Part shown: in pieces, positions 52,890 through 60,959 of the stretch
Layout of the letters: each line of letters opens with the position of its first letter
Numbering within the stretch: the stretch's first letter is position 1
Origin: Nakamurella flavida
GTDB lineage: Bacteria > Actinomycetota > Actinomycetes > Mycobacteriales > Nakamurellaceae
DNA length: 64,000 nucleotides
Direction: 5' to 3'
Assembly (NCBI RefSeq): GCF_030811475.1
Contig: NZ_JAUSQV010000001.1
Coordinates: 3,793,001-3,857,000, forward strand
Translations under genes and position numbers: made by a program
Notes under the pieces: model-generated
Told to the model about the DNA's origin: nothing
The model's input: the letters and a program-made list of their open reading frames with translations, nothing else
Database searches by the model: none

Positions 52890-53864
52890 TCAGGCGTCGA
52901 ACAGCTTGGTGACGGATCCGTCCTCGAAGACCTCGTGGATCGCCTGCGCGAGCAGCGGCGCGATGGACAGCACGGTCAGCTGCTCGAACCGGTGGGCCGG
53001 CGGGATGGCCAGGGTGTTGGTCAGCACGACCTCGCACGCCCCGGAAGCGGCCAGCCGCTCGGCGGCCGGGTCGGACAGCACGCCGTGCGTTGCGGCGACG
53101 ACGACCTTGCTGGCTCCGGCGTCGAGCACCTGACCGACCGCCTTGGAGATGGTCCCACCGGTGTCGATCATGTCGTCGACGACGATGCAGGTGCGGCCGC
53201 TGACATCGCCGACCACCCGGTTGGCCACCACCTGGTTGGGCTTGTTCGGATCGCGGGTCTTGTGGATGAACGCGATGGGCGCTCCGCCGAGGCGGTCGGC
53301 CCAGCGCTCCGCCGTCCGCACGCGACCGGAGTCCGGGGAGACGACGGCCAGATCGTCGCCGATGTACTTGTCCGCGATGTAGCGGGTCAGCAGGGGCTGG
53401 GCGAACAGGTGGTCCACCGGGCCGTCGAAGAAGCCCTGGATCTGGTCGGTGTGCAGGTCGACGGTCATCAGGCGCTGAGCGCCGGCCGTCTTGAGCAGGT
53501 CGGAGACCAGACGCGCGGAGATCGGTTCCCGGCCGCGGTGCTTCTTGTCCTGGCGCGCATAGGGATAGAACGGGAGCACCACGGTGATCCGCTTGGCCGA
53601 GGCCCTCTTCAGGGCGTCGATCATGATCAGCGTCTCCATCATCCACGTGTTCAGCGGCGGACCGCACGACTGGATCAGGAAGGCGTCCGTGCCGCGGACG
53701 GACTCCTTGAACCGGACGAAGATCTCGCCGTTGGCGAAGTCGTAGGCGTCCTGCGGGGTGACCTCGACGTCGAGGAACCGGGCCACTTCGTCGGCCAGTT
53801 CCGGGAACGCGCGTCCCGAGAACAGCATCAGGGACTTGCTGTTGGTGATGGAGATGGCACTCAC
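52890..53864 (-). CDS. prs: Ribose-phosphate pyrophosphokinase
   Basis: Makes PRPP from ribose-5-phosphate and ATP. The 324-residue protein shows FANGEIFVRFKESVRG, FYPYARQDKKHRGREPISA, SPDSGRVRTAE and the PRPP loop VVDDMIDTGGT (228-238). It overlaps the glmU stop by 4 bases, the glmU-prs pairing of mycobacteria (Rv1018c-Rv1017c). Confidence 0.96.
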   Translation of the reverse strand: MSAISITNSKSLMLFSGRAFPELADEVARFLDVEVTPQDAYDFANGEIFVRFKESVRGTDAFLIQSCGPPLNTWMMETLIMIDALKRASAKRITVVLPFYPYARQDKKHRGREPISARLVSDLLKTAGAQRLMTVDLHTDQIQGFFDGPVDHLFAQPLLTRYIADKYIGDDLAVVSPDSGRVRTAERWADRLGGAPIAFIHKTRDPNKPNQVVANRVVGDVSGRTCIVVDDMIDTGGTISKAVGQVLDAGASKVVVAATHGVLSDPAAERLAASGACEVVLTNTLAIPPAHRFEQLTVLSIAPLLAQAIHEVFEDGSVTKLFDA

Positions 53865-55456
53865 GCGGTGAGGTCCCCTTCGGCGGTGGGAGCGGGGGTA
53901 CCCGGTGAGCTTACGGGCGCGCCGTCGGCGTCCCGACCGGCCGGGGCACCGGCGCCGGCGGCCAGGGCGGCACGCTCGGTCGGCGTGCCGGGCCGGCGGC
54001 GCAGCACCCAGCCGCGCACCGTGCGCTGACGTTGCCGGGCCACGGCCAGATCGCCGGCCGGCACGTCGGCGGTGACCGTCGAACCGGCCGCGACATAGCT
54101 GCCCGGCCCGACGACGACCGGGGCGACCAGGGTGCTGTTGGTGCCGACGAAGGCGTCGCGGCCGACCACGGTGCGCGACTTGCGCACCCCGTCGTAGTTC
54201 GCGGTGATGGTGCCGGCACCGATGTTGCTGCCCGGCCCGATCTCGGCGTCACCGACGTAGGACAGGTGCGGGACCTTGGCTCCCTCGCCCAGGGTCGATC
54301 CCTTGACCTCGACGTAGGCGCCCACCTTGGAGCCGGCGCCCAGTTCGGTGCCCGGCCGCAGGAAGCTGAACGGCCCCACCGTGGCGCCGGGGCCCACCAC
54401 CGCGCCGGAGGCGTGCGATCGGACCACGGAGGCGTCGCTCTCGACCCGGCATGCACTCAGGGTCGTGTCCGGGCCGATGGTGCAGCCCGACCCGACCACG
54501 GTGCCCGCCTCGAGCGACGTGCCCGGCAGCAGCACCGTGTCGGCGTCGACCCGCACGTCGGCGTGCACCCAGGTGGTGCGGGGGTCGAGGACGGTGACCC
54601 CGCCCAACTGGAGATCGCGGACCAGACGGGCGTTCAGCCGGGCGGCCATCTCGGAGAGCTGGACGCGGTCGTTGACCCCCTCGGTCTCCACCGGGTCGCT
54701 CGCGCGGACGGCACCCACCCGGCGGCCGCGGGCGCGGGCCCCGGCGAGCACGTCGGTCAGGTACAGCTCGCCGGAGGCGTTGTCCGTGGACAGCGCGGCG
54801 AGCGACTCGCCCAGCAGCTCCCCGTCGAAGGCGTACACACCGGAGTTGACCTCGCGCACCGCCCGTTGGTCGGCGTCGGCGTCCTTGTGCTCCACGATCG
54901 CCGCCGGGGTGCCGTCGGCGTCCCGGATCACCCGGCCGTAACCGGTCGGGTCGTCCACCTCGGCGGTCAGCACGGTCACCGCGTGACCACCGTCGTGGTG
55001 GGCGCGGACCAGTTCGCCCAGGGTCTCCGGGCGGAGCAGGGGGACATCGGCGTAGGTGACGACGACCGTGCCGGTCAGCCCGCCGGTCGCGGTGAGCGCA
55101 CAGGCCACCGCGTGTCCGGTGCCGCGCTGCTCGGCCTGCACCGCCCGGACGATCGACGGCAGTTCGTCCCCGGCCCCGTCCAGGTAGGCCCCGACCGCCT
55201 CCCGGCCGTGCCCGAGCACGGCGACCAGGGTGCGCGGGGTCAGGGCGGCGGCGGCCCGGACCGCGTGCCAGACCAGCGGCCGGCCGGCCAGCGGGTGGAG
55301 CACCTTGGGCAGGGCCGAACGCATCCGGGTGCCGGCCCCGGCGGCCAGCACGATGACGGCAGTCACGGCCGGATCGGCGGGCGGGTGCGCAGCGACGGGC
55401 TCCGACGGGTCGCCCTCCACTGCGGGTCGCGTCGGCTGGGGCGAGGACAACGGCAC
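53861..55456 (-). CDS. glmU: Bifunctional GlcNAc-1-P uridyltransferase / glucosamine-1-P acetyltransferase
   Basis: Makes UDP-GlcNAc for peptidoglycan. The 531-residue protein has LAAGAGTRMRS (37-47) with Lys 51, ADVPLLRPETLG, and in the second half a left-handed beta-helix of hexapeptides (GSGCTIGPDTTLSACRVESD, VGDAEIGPGSNIGAGTITANYDG). The N-terminal 30 and C-terminal ~40 residues (Pro/Ala-rich, GDLTA end) are extensions. GTG 55456 has ggaggag just upstream. Confidence 0.95.
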   Translation of the reverse strand: MPLSSPQPTRPAVEGDPSEPVAAHPPADPAVTAVIVLAAGAGTRMRSALPKVLHPLAGRPLVWHAVRAAAALTPRTLVAVLGHGREAVGAYLDGAGDELPSIVRAVQAEQRGTGHAVACALTATGGLTGTVVVTYADVPLLRPETLGELVRAHHDGGHAVTVLTAEVDDPTGYGRVIRDADGTPAAIVEHKDADADQRAVREVNSGVYAFDGELLGESLAALSTDNASGELYLTDVLAGARARGRRVGAVRASDPVETEGVNDRVQLSEMAARLNARLVRDLQLGGVTVLDPRTTWVHADVRVDADTVLLPGTSLEAGTVVGSGCTIGPDTTLSACRVESDASVVRSHASGAVVGPGATVGPFSFLRPGTELGAGSKVGAYVEVKGSTLGEGAKVPHLSYVGDAEIGPGSNIGAGTITANYDGVRKSRTVVGRDAFVGTNSTLVAPVVVGPGSYVAAGSTVTADVPAGDLAVARQRQRTVRGWVLRRRPGTPTERAALAAGAGAPAGRDADGAPVSSPGTPAPTAEGDLTA

Positions 55457-55705
55457 AGCTCCTCCAGGGCATCTCGCGCATTCCGCCCGCCGGGAAGGCT
55501 GCCGGGCCGGAGGTCCACCGGGCCCGGTGCGGGGCCGTGGGACCCGGGTGATGCTAGTGCGCGGCCCGACGGCGCCGGGTCACCCAAGGTCACCGCGTCC
55601 CGGTCGCGGAGCGACGCAGGCCGTCACGGGCTCCCCTTTCCGGTGTGACGAGCCGTCCCGGTAGTCGGTGCGACATCCCGTCCCGGCCCGTGCCGTCCTG
55701 CAGAG

Positions 55706-55721
55706 GGTGACCTGGCTCACA
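55706..55721. promoter_or_regulatory. CRP/GlxR-like palindrome
   Basis: GGTGA-CCTGGC-TCACA matches the CRP-type TGTGA-N6-TCACA in nine of ten arm positions. A similar GTGA-N6-TCAC site precedes the paralogue at 58609-58622. Confidence 0.45.
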
Positions 55722-55926
55722 CGGCCAGGACCGACGATCGCGGCCACCGCGCCCCGACGGGGAGGTGGGAGGCGTACGGCGGGTGCCCGTCCGGCGTCCG
55801 ACGGGTGACGACTCCGGGGATCCCCACCCGTCGGGGACCGTGTCCGGTCACCGGCGACGCCATCTCCGCAGGTGGCCGACCCGCCTCCCGGGCGGGGTGA
55901 CGACCGCGGGGACCGTTCGGGGGATG

Positions 55927-55954
55927 TTGCCCGCAGTGTCTGGCCTCTTACTCT
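55927..55954 (+). promoter_or_regulatory. Candidate promoter of secreted beta-helix protein 1
   Basis: TTGCCC (55927-55932) and TACTCT (55949-55954) are separated by 16 bp, about 290 bp upstream of the ATG. Confidence 0.4.
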
Positions 55955-56245
55955 GTGTCTACCGCGAGTGCCTGGCACCGCGGAGGTCCCGATCCCCGGC
56001 CTTGCTGCCGCGGGTGTCACCCCGGCGCTCGATCCGCCCGCGGTGGACGCGGACCGCCGGACCGGGGAGTGCGCCGTCGATGCGGCACCCCGTCCCGCAC
56101 GGACCCGGCTGGTTCCGGACGTGCCCCGTGCCACCTGTGCCCGTCCCGCCGGCGCCGTGCCGCCGTCCCGGTCCCGCGCAGCCGCCCCATCCCGCACCGG
56201 TCCCCGGACCGCCCGTACCCCTTGCCGTCCCCGAGGAGATTCCCG

Positions 56246-58201
56246 ATGAAGCGACGCCCCGCCCGACCCGGCCACCGACTCACCGCCGGTCTGTTGTCCG
56301 CCACCAGCCTGTGCGTGGGCCTGACCCTGGTCTGCGTCCCGGCCGCCTCCGCTGCCCCCGACTGGACCGTGGTCGCCCAGGACTCCTTCGCCCGGTCGGT
56401 CGCCGGGGGATGGGGCACCGCCGAGAAGGGCGGCCCGTGGGCGCTGACCAACGGTGGCAAGGCCGCCGTGCAGGTGTCCGGCGGAGCCGGTTCGGTGGCT
56501 GCGCTCCCGTCCGGGAAGTCCTTCCAGGCAACACTTCCCGCCGTCTCCGCGCGGGACGTCCGGGTGCAGATCACCACGTCGTTCCCGAGCATCGGCACGG
56601 GGACGTGGACGGTCTACCAGGCCGTGGAGATGCGCCGGCAGGCCGACGGATCGGTGTACCGGGGCAGGATCCGGATGAACCAGGACGGCCGCGCCGCGCT
56701 CAGCGTCAACCGGGTCGGGCCGGCCGGGGAGGTCGCCCTGGAGTCCGTGGATCTCCCCGGGACCTTCCGGGCCGGTCAGCGCATCGTCGTGCAGTTCGAG
56801 GCCGGCGGCACGGACCCGGTGGCCGTGAACGGGCGGGCATGGCCGGAAGGCACCGCGATGCCGTACTGGCAGACCGAGGTGCGGGACTCCGATCCCGCGC
56901 GCATCGTCCGGGCCGGCTCGGCCGGCACCTGGGAGTACGCCTCGATCAGCGGCAGTGCGGCGGTGCTGACCGACGATCTCCTGGTGAGCTCGGCCGACGT
57001 TCCGGTTCCGGCCACCCCGCCGGTGAGCAGCCCCGCGCCGGTGACCCGGACCGCCACCTCGGCCCCGGCGTCCGCCTCGGCCCCGGCGTCCACCGCCCCC
57101 GCGACGACGGCTCCGGCCACCACCGCCCCCGCGACGACGGCCCCGGCCACCACCGCTCCGGCCCCCCCGTCGCCGACCATCACCATGATCGATCCGACGA
57201 GCTCGGCCATCACCCCGCCGACGACCCCGCCGGTGAGCACTCCGCCGGTGAGCACTCCGCCGGTGAGTACTCCGCCGGTGAGTACTCCGCCGGTGAGCAC
57301 GCCCCCGGTGAGTGGTGCCCGCAAGCCGGACGCCGGCAACACCGGCGTCCCGGTCGGGACGCGATTGAGCCGCTACGACGGTCCGCTGACGATCACCCAG
57401 GACGGCACGGTGATCGACGGCAAGGAGGTCTACGGCGATCTGCGCATCCAGGCCCGGAACGTCGTCATCCGCAACTCCTATCTGCACTGCGGTTCCGATG
57501 TCACTCCGACCAACAGTGGGTGCATCGACGCCAACCACGCCAACGTCTTCAACCTGACCATCGACCGGAACACCATCGACCCGGACCGCCCCAGCTACAC
57601 CCGGGACGGCATCGTCGGTCACGAGTTCACCGCCCGCGGTAACCACATCCTGCACACCAACGACGGCATCGGGATCTTCAACCGGCCCGGTGGTTCGTCC
57701 GCGGCGAACGTCCGGGTGGAGGGGAACTACATCCACGACCTGACTCATTGGAACGACAGCCCCTACCACACTGACGGAACGCACAACGACGGCATCGAGG
57801 TGCAGGGCGGCGAGAACATCGCCATCGTCGGCAACACCATCATCGGGTCGGCGGTCGCCGGCGACGGGCTCGGGGTGTTCGGCCTGCACGCCGGTTCCGC
57901 GATCATCGTGGTGCAGAACGTCACGCCGGTGAAGAACCTGGTGATCGAGAAGAACTGGCTCGACGACGCCCAGAACACCGTCTGCATCCAGCAGGGCAAG
58001 TTCGCCACGGTCGAACTGACCATGCAGGACAACCAGTTCGGCCGCAACCAGTACGTCTACTCGCGTAATTCGACCTACCAGATCCGGATCTACTCCGAGT
58101 CGCGCAGCACCGTGCACGGCCTGCTGAGCAACACCTGGATGGACAACGGCAGGAACCTGGCCGTGGGCCGGGATTCCGGGATACGCTACAACGGTTCCTG
58201 A
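56246..58201 (+). CDS. Secreted right-handed beta-helix protein 1
   Basis: A 651-residue exported protein. Signal peptide to about 36 (PAASA-AP); residues 37-250 form a lectin/laminarinase-like beta domain (WTVVAQDSFARSVAGGWG start); 251-355 are a Pro/Ala/Thr linker with TAPAT and six TPPVS repeats; 356-651 are a parallel beta-helix with repeated Asn-rich turns (NVRVEGNYIHDL, NIAIVGNTIIGS, NLVIEKNWLDD). Such domains bind or cleave polysaccharide; no lyase residues were identified. ATG 56246 follows gaggaga. Nearly identical C-terminal domain in the gene at 59100. Confidence 0.85.
   Translation: MKRRPARPGHRLTAGLLSATSLCVGLTLVCVPAASAAPDWTVVAQDSFARSVAGGWGTAEKGGPWALTNGGKAAVQVSGGAGSVAALPSGKSFQATLPAVSARDVRVQITTSFPSIGTGTWTVYQAVEMRRQADGSVYRGRIRMNQDGRAALSVNRVGPAGEVALESVDLPGTFRAGQRIVVQFEAGGTDPVAVNGRAWPEGTAMPYWQTEVRDSDPARIVRAGSAGTWEYASISGSAAVLTDDLLVSSADVPVPATPPVSSPAPVTRTATSAPASASAPASTAPATTAPATTAPATTAPATTAPAPPSPTITMIDPTSSAITPPTTPPVSTPPVSTPPVSTPPVSTPPVSTPPVSGARKPDAGNTGVPVGTRLSRYDGPLTITQDGTVIDGKEVYGDLRIQARNVVIRNSYLHCGSDVTPTNSGCIDANHANVFNLTIDRNTIDPDRPSYTRDGIVGHEFTARGNHILHTNDGIGIFNRPGGSSAANVRVEGNYIHDLTHWNDSPYHTDGTHNDGIEVQGGENIAIVGNTIIGSAVAGDGLGVFGLHAGSAIIVVQNVTPVKNLVIEKNWLDDAQNTVCIQQGKFATVELTMQDNQFGRNQYVYSRNSTYQIRIYSESRSTVHGLLSNTWMDNGRNLAVGRDSGIRYNGS
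57091..57313 (+). repeat. In-frame linker repeats
   Basis: Two 30-bp units (57091-57120, 57121-57150; one mismatch) encode TAPATTAPAT-type sequence; six 15-bp units at 57224-57313 encode TPPVS. All multiples of three, so copy changes would lengthen or shorten the linker without frameshift. Confidence 0.9.
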
Positions 58202-58233
58202 TCCCCCGGGCGTTCGCCCGTCGCACCACCGGT

Positions 58234-58264
58234 GGCCCCGGATGCCGAATCGGCATCCGGGGCC
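58234..58264 (+). terminator. Terminator of beta-helix gene 1
   Basis: Arms 58234-58247 and 58251-58264 are a perfect 14-bp stem around loop aat, 33 bp after the stop, followed by ttcga. Confidence 0.8.
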
Positions 58265-58304
58265 TTCGACGTAGGTGGTGGCACTCCGGACCGTGAGTGC
58301 CTCG

Positions 58305-58375
58305 CTCCGCCGCCAGGATTCGAACCTGAACCATCGGAACCAAAATCCGAGGTGCTGCCGTTACACCACGGCGGA
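58305..58375 (-). tRNA. tRNA-Gln (anticodon TTG)
   Basis: Minus strand. Acceptor TCCGCCG pairs with CGGCGGA; the anticodon stem TCGGA/TCCGA encloses loop TTTTGGT, so positions 34-36 are TTG; the T arm is CAGG-TTCGAAT-CCTG. Discriminator G; CCA is not encoded. Mycobacteria also carry tRNA-Gln upstream of glmU. Confidence 0.93.
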
Positions 58376-59099
58376 TCGCGCGGACACCGTCCCGCGACGA
58401 ATCCTCTCACGACGGCCGTCCGGGATCGATGGAGTGAACCCACCTGCGCCCGTACCCGCACCTGCCGGTGCACCCGACCGGCGCCGGCGTCGGCGTGACG
58501 GCGCTCTCCGACCCGGACGACCGCCGACCGACCGACCGGCTCCGGGACCCGTTCGCGCCGACGGCGCCGTACCCGCGGCGGGGACCCGACCAATCTCGAA
58601 ACCATAACGTGAGCTCTGTCACCAGTGTTGCGGAGGCATTTCGGTCCGGTCCCGCGGGTAGCGGTTCGCAATTCACTCATCCGGCCCAATAATTCTCCCG
58701 ATACGCCGGCCGCACAGGTCTGTGCGCGCGCATCCGGCGGCCGATCGTGACGGAGGCGTTCGTCGTGGTCACGCTACGAAGATGTTCGCGCTGGTCCGCG
58801 CGGGGTTCCATCGTCGGACGGCCGCCTCGCATCGTCCCGGGCGGCAGGCTGCGGCTCTGGTCGGCGGCGTTTCCTCCGGATATGGTCCGGTCGAGTCCGC
58901 CGATTCCCCGGAAATGTCCGGGGACCGGAAAATGCGCACCGCCGCGTTCTTCCGGTGATCGACGCGGACCCGGTCCGACCCGGGCCGGTATTCGTGTTCC
59001 ACCTCATGTCGATTCGACCGGCCGCTGCATGCAGTGGCCTGCGATGACCCGTGCATCGACGCCCGGCGCCCCCGCCCGGTGTCCAGAAGGAGTTCTTTC
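58376..59099. other. 724-bp region between tRNA-Gln and beta-helix gene 2
   Basis: Should contain the minus-strand tRNA promoter at its left end and, further right, the palindrome at 58609-58622. About 480 bases from that site to the GTG at 59100 hold no recognised riboswitch or gene; short G+C-rich frames look spurious. Confidence 0.5.
58609..58622. promoter_or_regulatory. CRP-like palindrome upstream of beta-helix gene 2
   Basis: GTGA-GCTCTG-TCAC: the core of a CRP-type site, 478 bp before the gene start; the site before gene 1 is 525 bp before its start. Confidence 0.4.
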
Positions 59100-60785
59100 G
59101 TGAGTGCACTGCACCCCTCGGGCCGACCGGCCCGCGTCCGCATCCTGGCGGGCGTGATCGCGCTCGCCGCGTCCACGGTGACCGTCCTGCCGGCCGCCCC
59201 CGCCTGGGCGGCCGACGCCGGCCCGGTCGCCGCCGACAGCTTCGACCGGTCGGTGTCCGGAGCCCTGGGTTCCGCTCCGCTCGGCGGTGGATGGACGGTC
59301 AATCCGGCTGTGTCCGCCGGCGTGAACGACGTGTCCGACGGCGCCTGGACGATCGACGGCCTCCAGCCGTCGACCGCGGCGGGCGGGAGCCTGAACCAGG
59401 TGTCGTCCCTGAACACCGTGGCGCGTTCCAAGACGACCGTGGTCGGTGTCGCCGATGGCGGGCTGAAGCTCTACCACGCGCTCGAGTTGCGGGAGAAGTC
59501 CGACGGATCGGCCTACCGCGCCCGTGTCCGGGTCACCGGAGGTGGTGCGCTCGCGGTGAGCGTCAGCCGGACCGCCGGCAACGACGAGACCCTGCTGGGT
59601 GGCATCACCCTGCCGGCCACCGTCGTGGAGGGGCAGGCCGTCCGCCTGGAGGGCCAGGTCACCGGGACCAACCCGGTGAAGATCCAGGTGCGGGCCTGGC
59701 CGGACGGCGCGAGCACCCCGTCCTGGCAGTACGAGTACTCCGATTCCGACTCCGCCCGCATCAGCAGCGCCGGTGCCGTCGGCGTCTGGAACTACTCCTC
59801 CAGTTCGGCGCCCGTCGACCTGAGCATCTGGGAGGTCTCGGCCGACTCGCTCGACGGCACCTCGACCGCCACCCCGGCCGCGGCCGCGCCCGCGTCGAGC
59901 AGTGGCAAGCCGTCCGCGAGCAACACCGGGGTCCCCTCGGGGACCAGTCTGAGCCGTTACACCGGCCCGCTGACCATCACCCAGGACGGCACGGTGATCG
60001 ACGGCAAGGAGGTCTACGGGGACCTGCGCATCCAGGCCCGGAACGTGACCATCCGCAACTCCTACCTGCACTGCGGTTCCGATGTGACCGCCGGCAACAG
60101 TGGATGCGTCGACGCCAACAGCGCGGCCGTCTACAACCTGACGGTCGAGCGGAACACCATCAAGCCCGACCGGCCCAGCGCCACCCGCGACGGCATCGTC
60201 GGGCACGAGTTCACCGCGCGGTACAACCACATCACCCGCACCAACGACGGCATCGGCATCTTCAACCGTCCCGGCGGCTCGTCCGCCGCCAACGTGCGGG
60301 TGGAGGGCAACTACATCCACGACATGACGCGGTGGAGCTCGAGCCCGTACCACTCGGACGGCACCCACAACGACGGCATCGAGATCCAGGGCGGCGAGAA
60401 CATCGCCATCGTCGGCAACACCATCATCGGGTCGGTCGTCGCCGGCGACTCCCTGGGCATCCTCGGCCGGCAGGCCGGCGCGGCGATCATCGTCGTGCAG
60501 AACGTGACCCCGGTGAAGAACCTCGTCATCGAGAAGAACTGGCTCGACGGTGGCGGCAACACGGTCAGCATCCAGCCGGCCAAGTTCAGCCGGGTGTCGC
60601 TGACGCTGCAGAACAATCTGTTCGGCCGCGACCAGTTCGTCTACAACGGCAACTCCCGGTACACGATCCGCATCTACTACCCCTCGCGGGCCTCGGTCTC
60701 CGGTCTGACCAGCAACAAGTGGATGGACAACGGGGTCAATCTGGCCGTCGGCAAGGACCTCGGGATCCGGTACGAAGGCTCCTGA
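59100..60785 (+). CDS. Secreted right-handed beta-helix protein 2
   Basis: A 561-residue paralogue of the protein at 56246. Signal peptide ends near 37 (PAWA-ADAG); residues 38-255 are a beta domain of similar layout but low identity; a short linker (about 255-280); then a beta-helix domain (281-561) almost matching protein 1, from LSRYTGPLTITQDG to LGIRYEGS. GTG 59100 is chosen because agaaggag lies 7 bases upstream. Likely surface or matrix polysaccharide-binding protein; no catalytic site assigned. Confidence 0.85.
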   Translation: MSALHPSGRPARVRILAGVIALAASTVTVLPAAPAWAADAGPVAADSFDRSVSGALGSAPLGGGWTVNPAVSAGVNDVSDGAWTIDGLQPSTAAGGSLNQVSSLNTVARSKTTVVGVADGGLKLYHALELREKSDGSAYRARVRVTGGGALAVSVSRTAGNDETLLGGITLPATVVEGQAVRLEGQVTGTNPVKIQVRAWPDGASTPSWQYEYSDSDSARISSAGAVGVWNYSSSSAPVDLSIWEVSADSLDGTSTATPAAAAPASSSGKPSASNTGVPSGTSLSRYTGPLTITQDGTVIDGKEVYGDLRIQARNVTIRNSYLHCGSDVTAGNSGCVDANSAAVYNLTVERNTIKPDRPSATRDGIVGHEFTARYNHITRTNDGIGIFNRPGGSSAANVRVEGNYIHDMTRWSSSPYHSDGTHNDGIEIQGGENIAIVGNTIIGSVVAGDSLGILGRQAGAAIIVVQNVTPVKNLVIEKNWLDGGGNTVSIQPAKFSRVSLTLQNNLFGRDQFVYNGNSRYTIRIYYPSRASVSGLTSNKWMDNGVNLAVGKDLGIRYEGS

Positions 60786-60841
60786 CCCCGGGCGTCGCGG
60801 GGCCGCCCCCGACCCACGACGACCGGCGTAGCATCAGCCCT

Positions 60842-60871
60842 GAACCCCTCGTCGAACCCGGCGAGGGGTTC
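60842..60871 (+). terminator. Terminator of beta-helix gene 2
   Basis: Arms 60842-60851 and 60862-60871 form a 10-bp perfect stem with a 10-base loop, followed by ttggtg, between gene 2 and mfd. Confidence 0.7.
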
Positions 60872-60959
60872 TTGGTGTGGCGCGGGTGGGTTCCCGGGCA
60901 TGTCCCGGGCCCACCGCCGGCGACGGCGGCCCCGCGGCTCGGACGAACGGAGCAGTGCC

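Larger units (their letters stand above)
55457..56245. other. 789-bp intergenic region between glmU and a secreted protein gene
   Basis: Contains a GTGA-N6-TCAC palindrome (55706-55721), direct copies of GGTGACC near 55577-55595 on the minus strand, and a possible promoter (55927-55954). About 290 bases of leader follow to the ATG at 56246. A short open frame here is C-rich and not convincing. Confidence 0.55.

Noticed and set aside
57224..57313. TPPVS repeats as a CRISPR or regulatory array
   Set aside because: They are in frame inside a protein linker with no spacers.
58376..59099. Cyclic-di-AMP riboswitch before the secreted gene
   Set aside because: Such riboswitches often precede actinobacterial wall genes, but the conserved blocks could not be found here or at 55457-56245.
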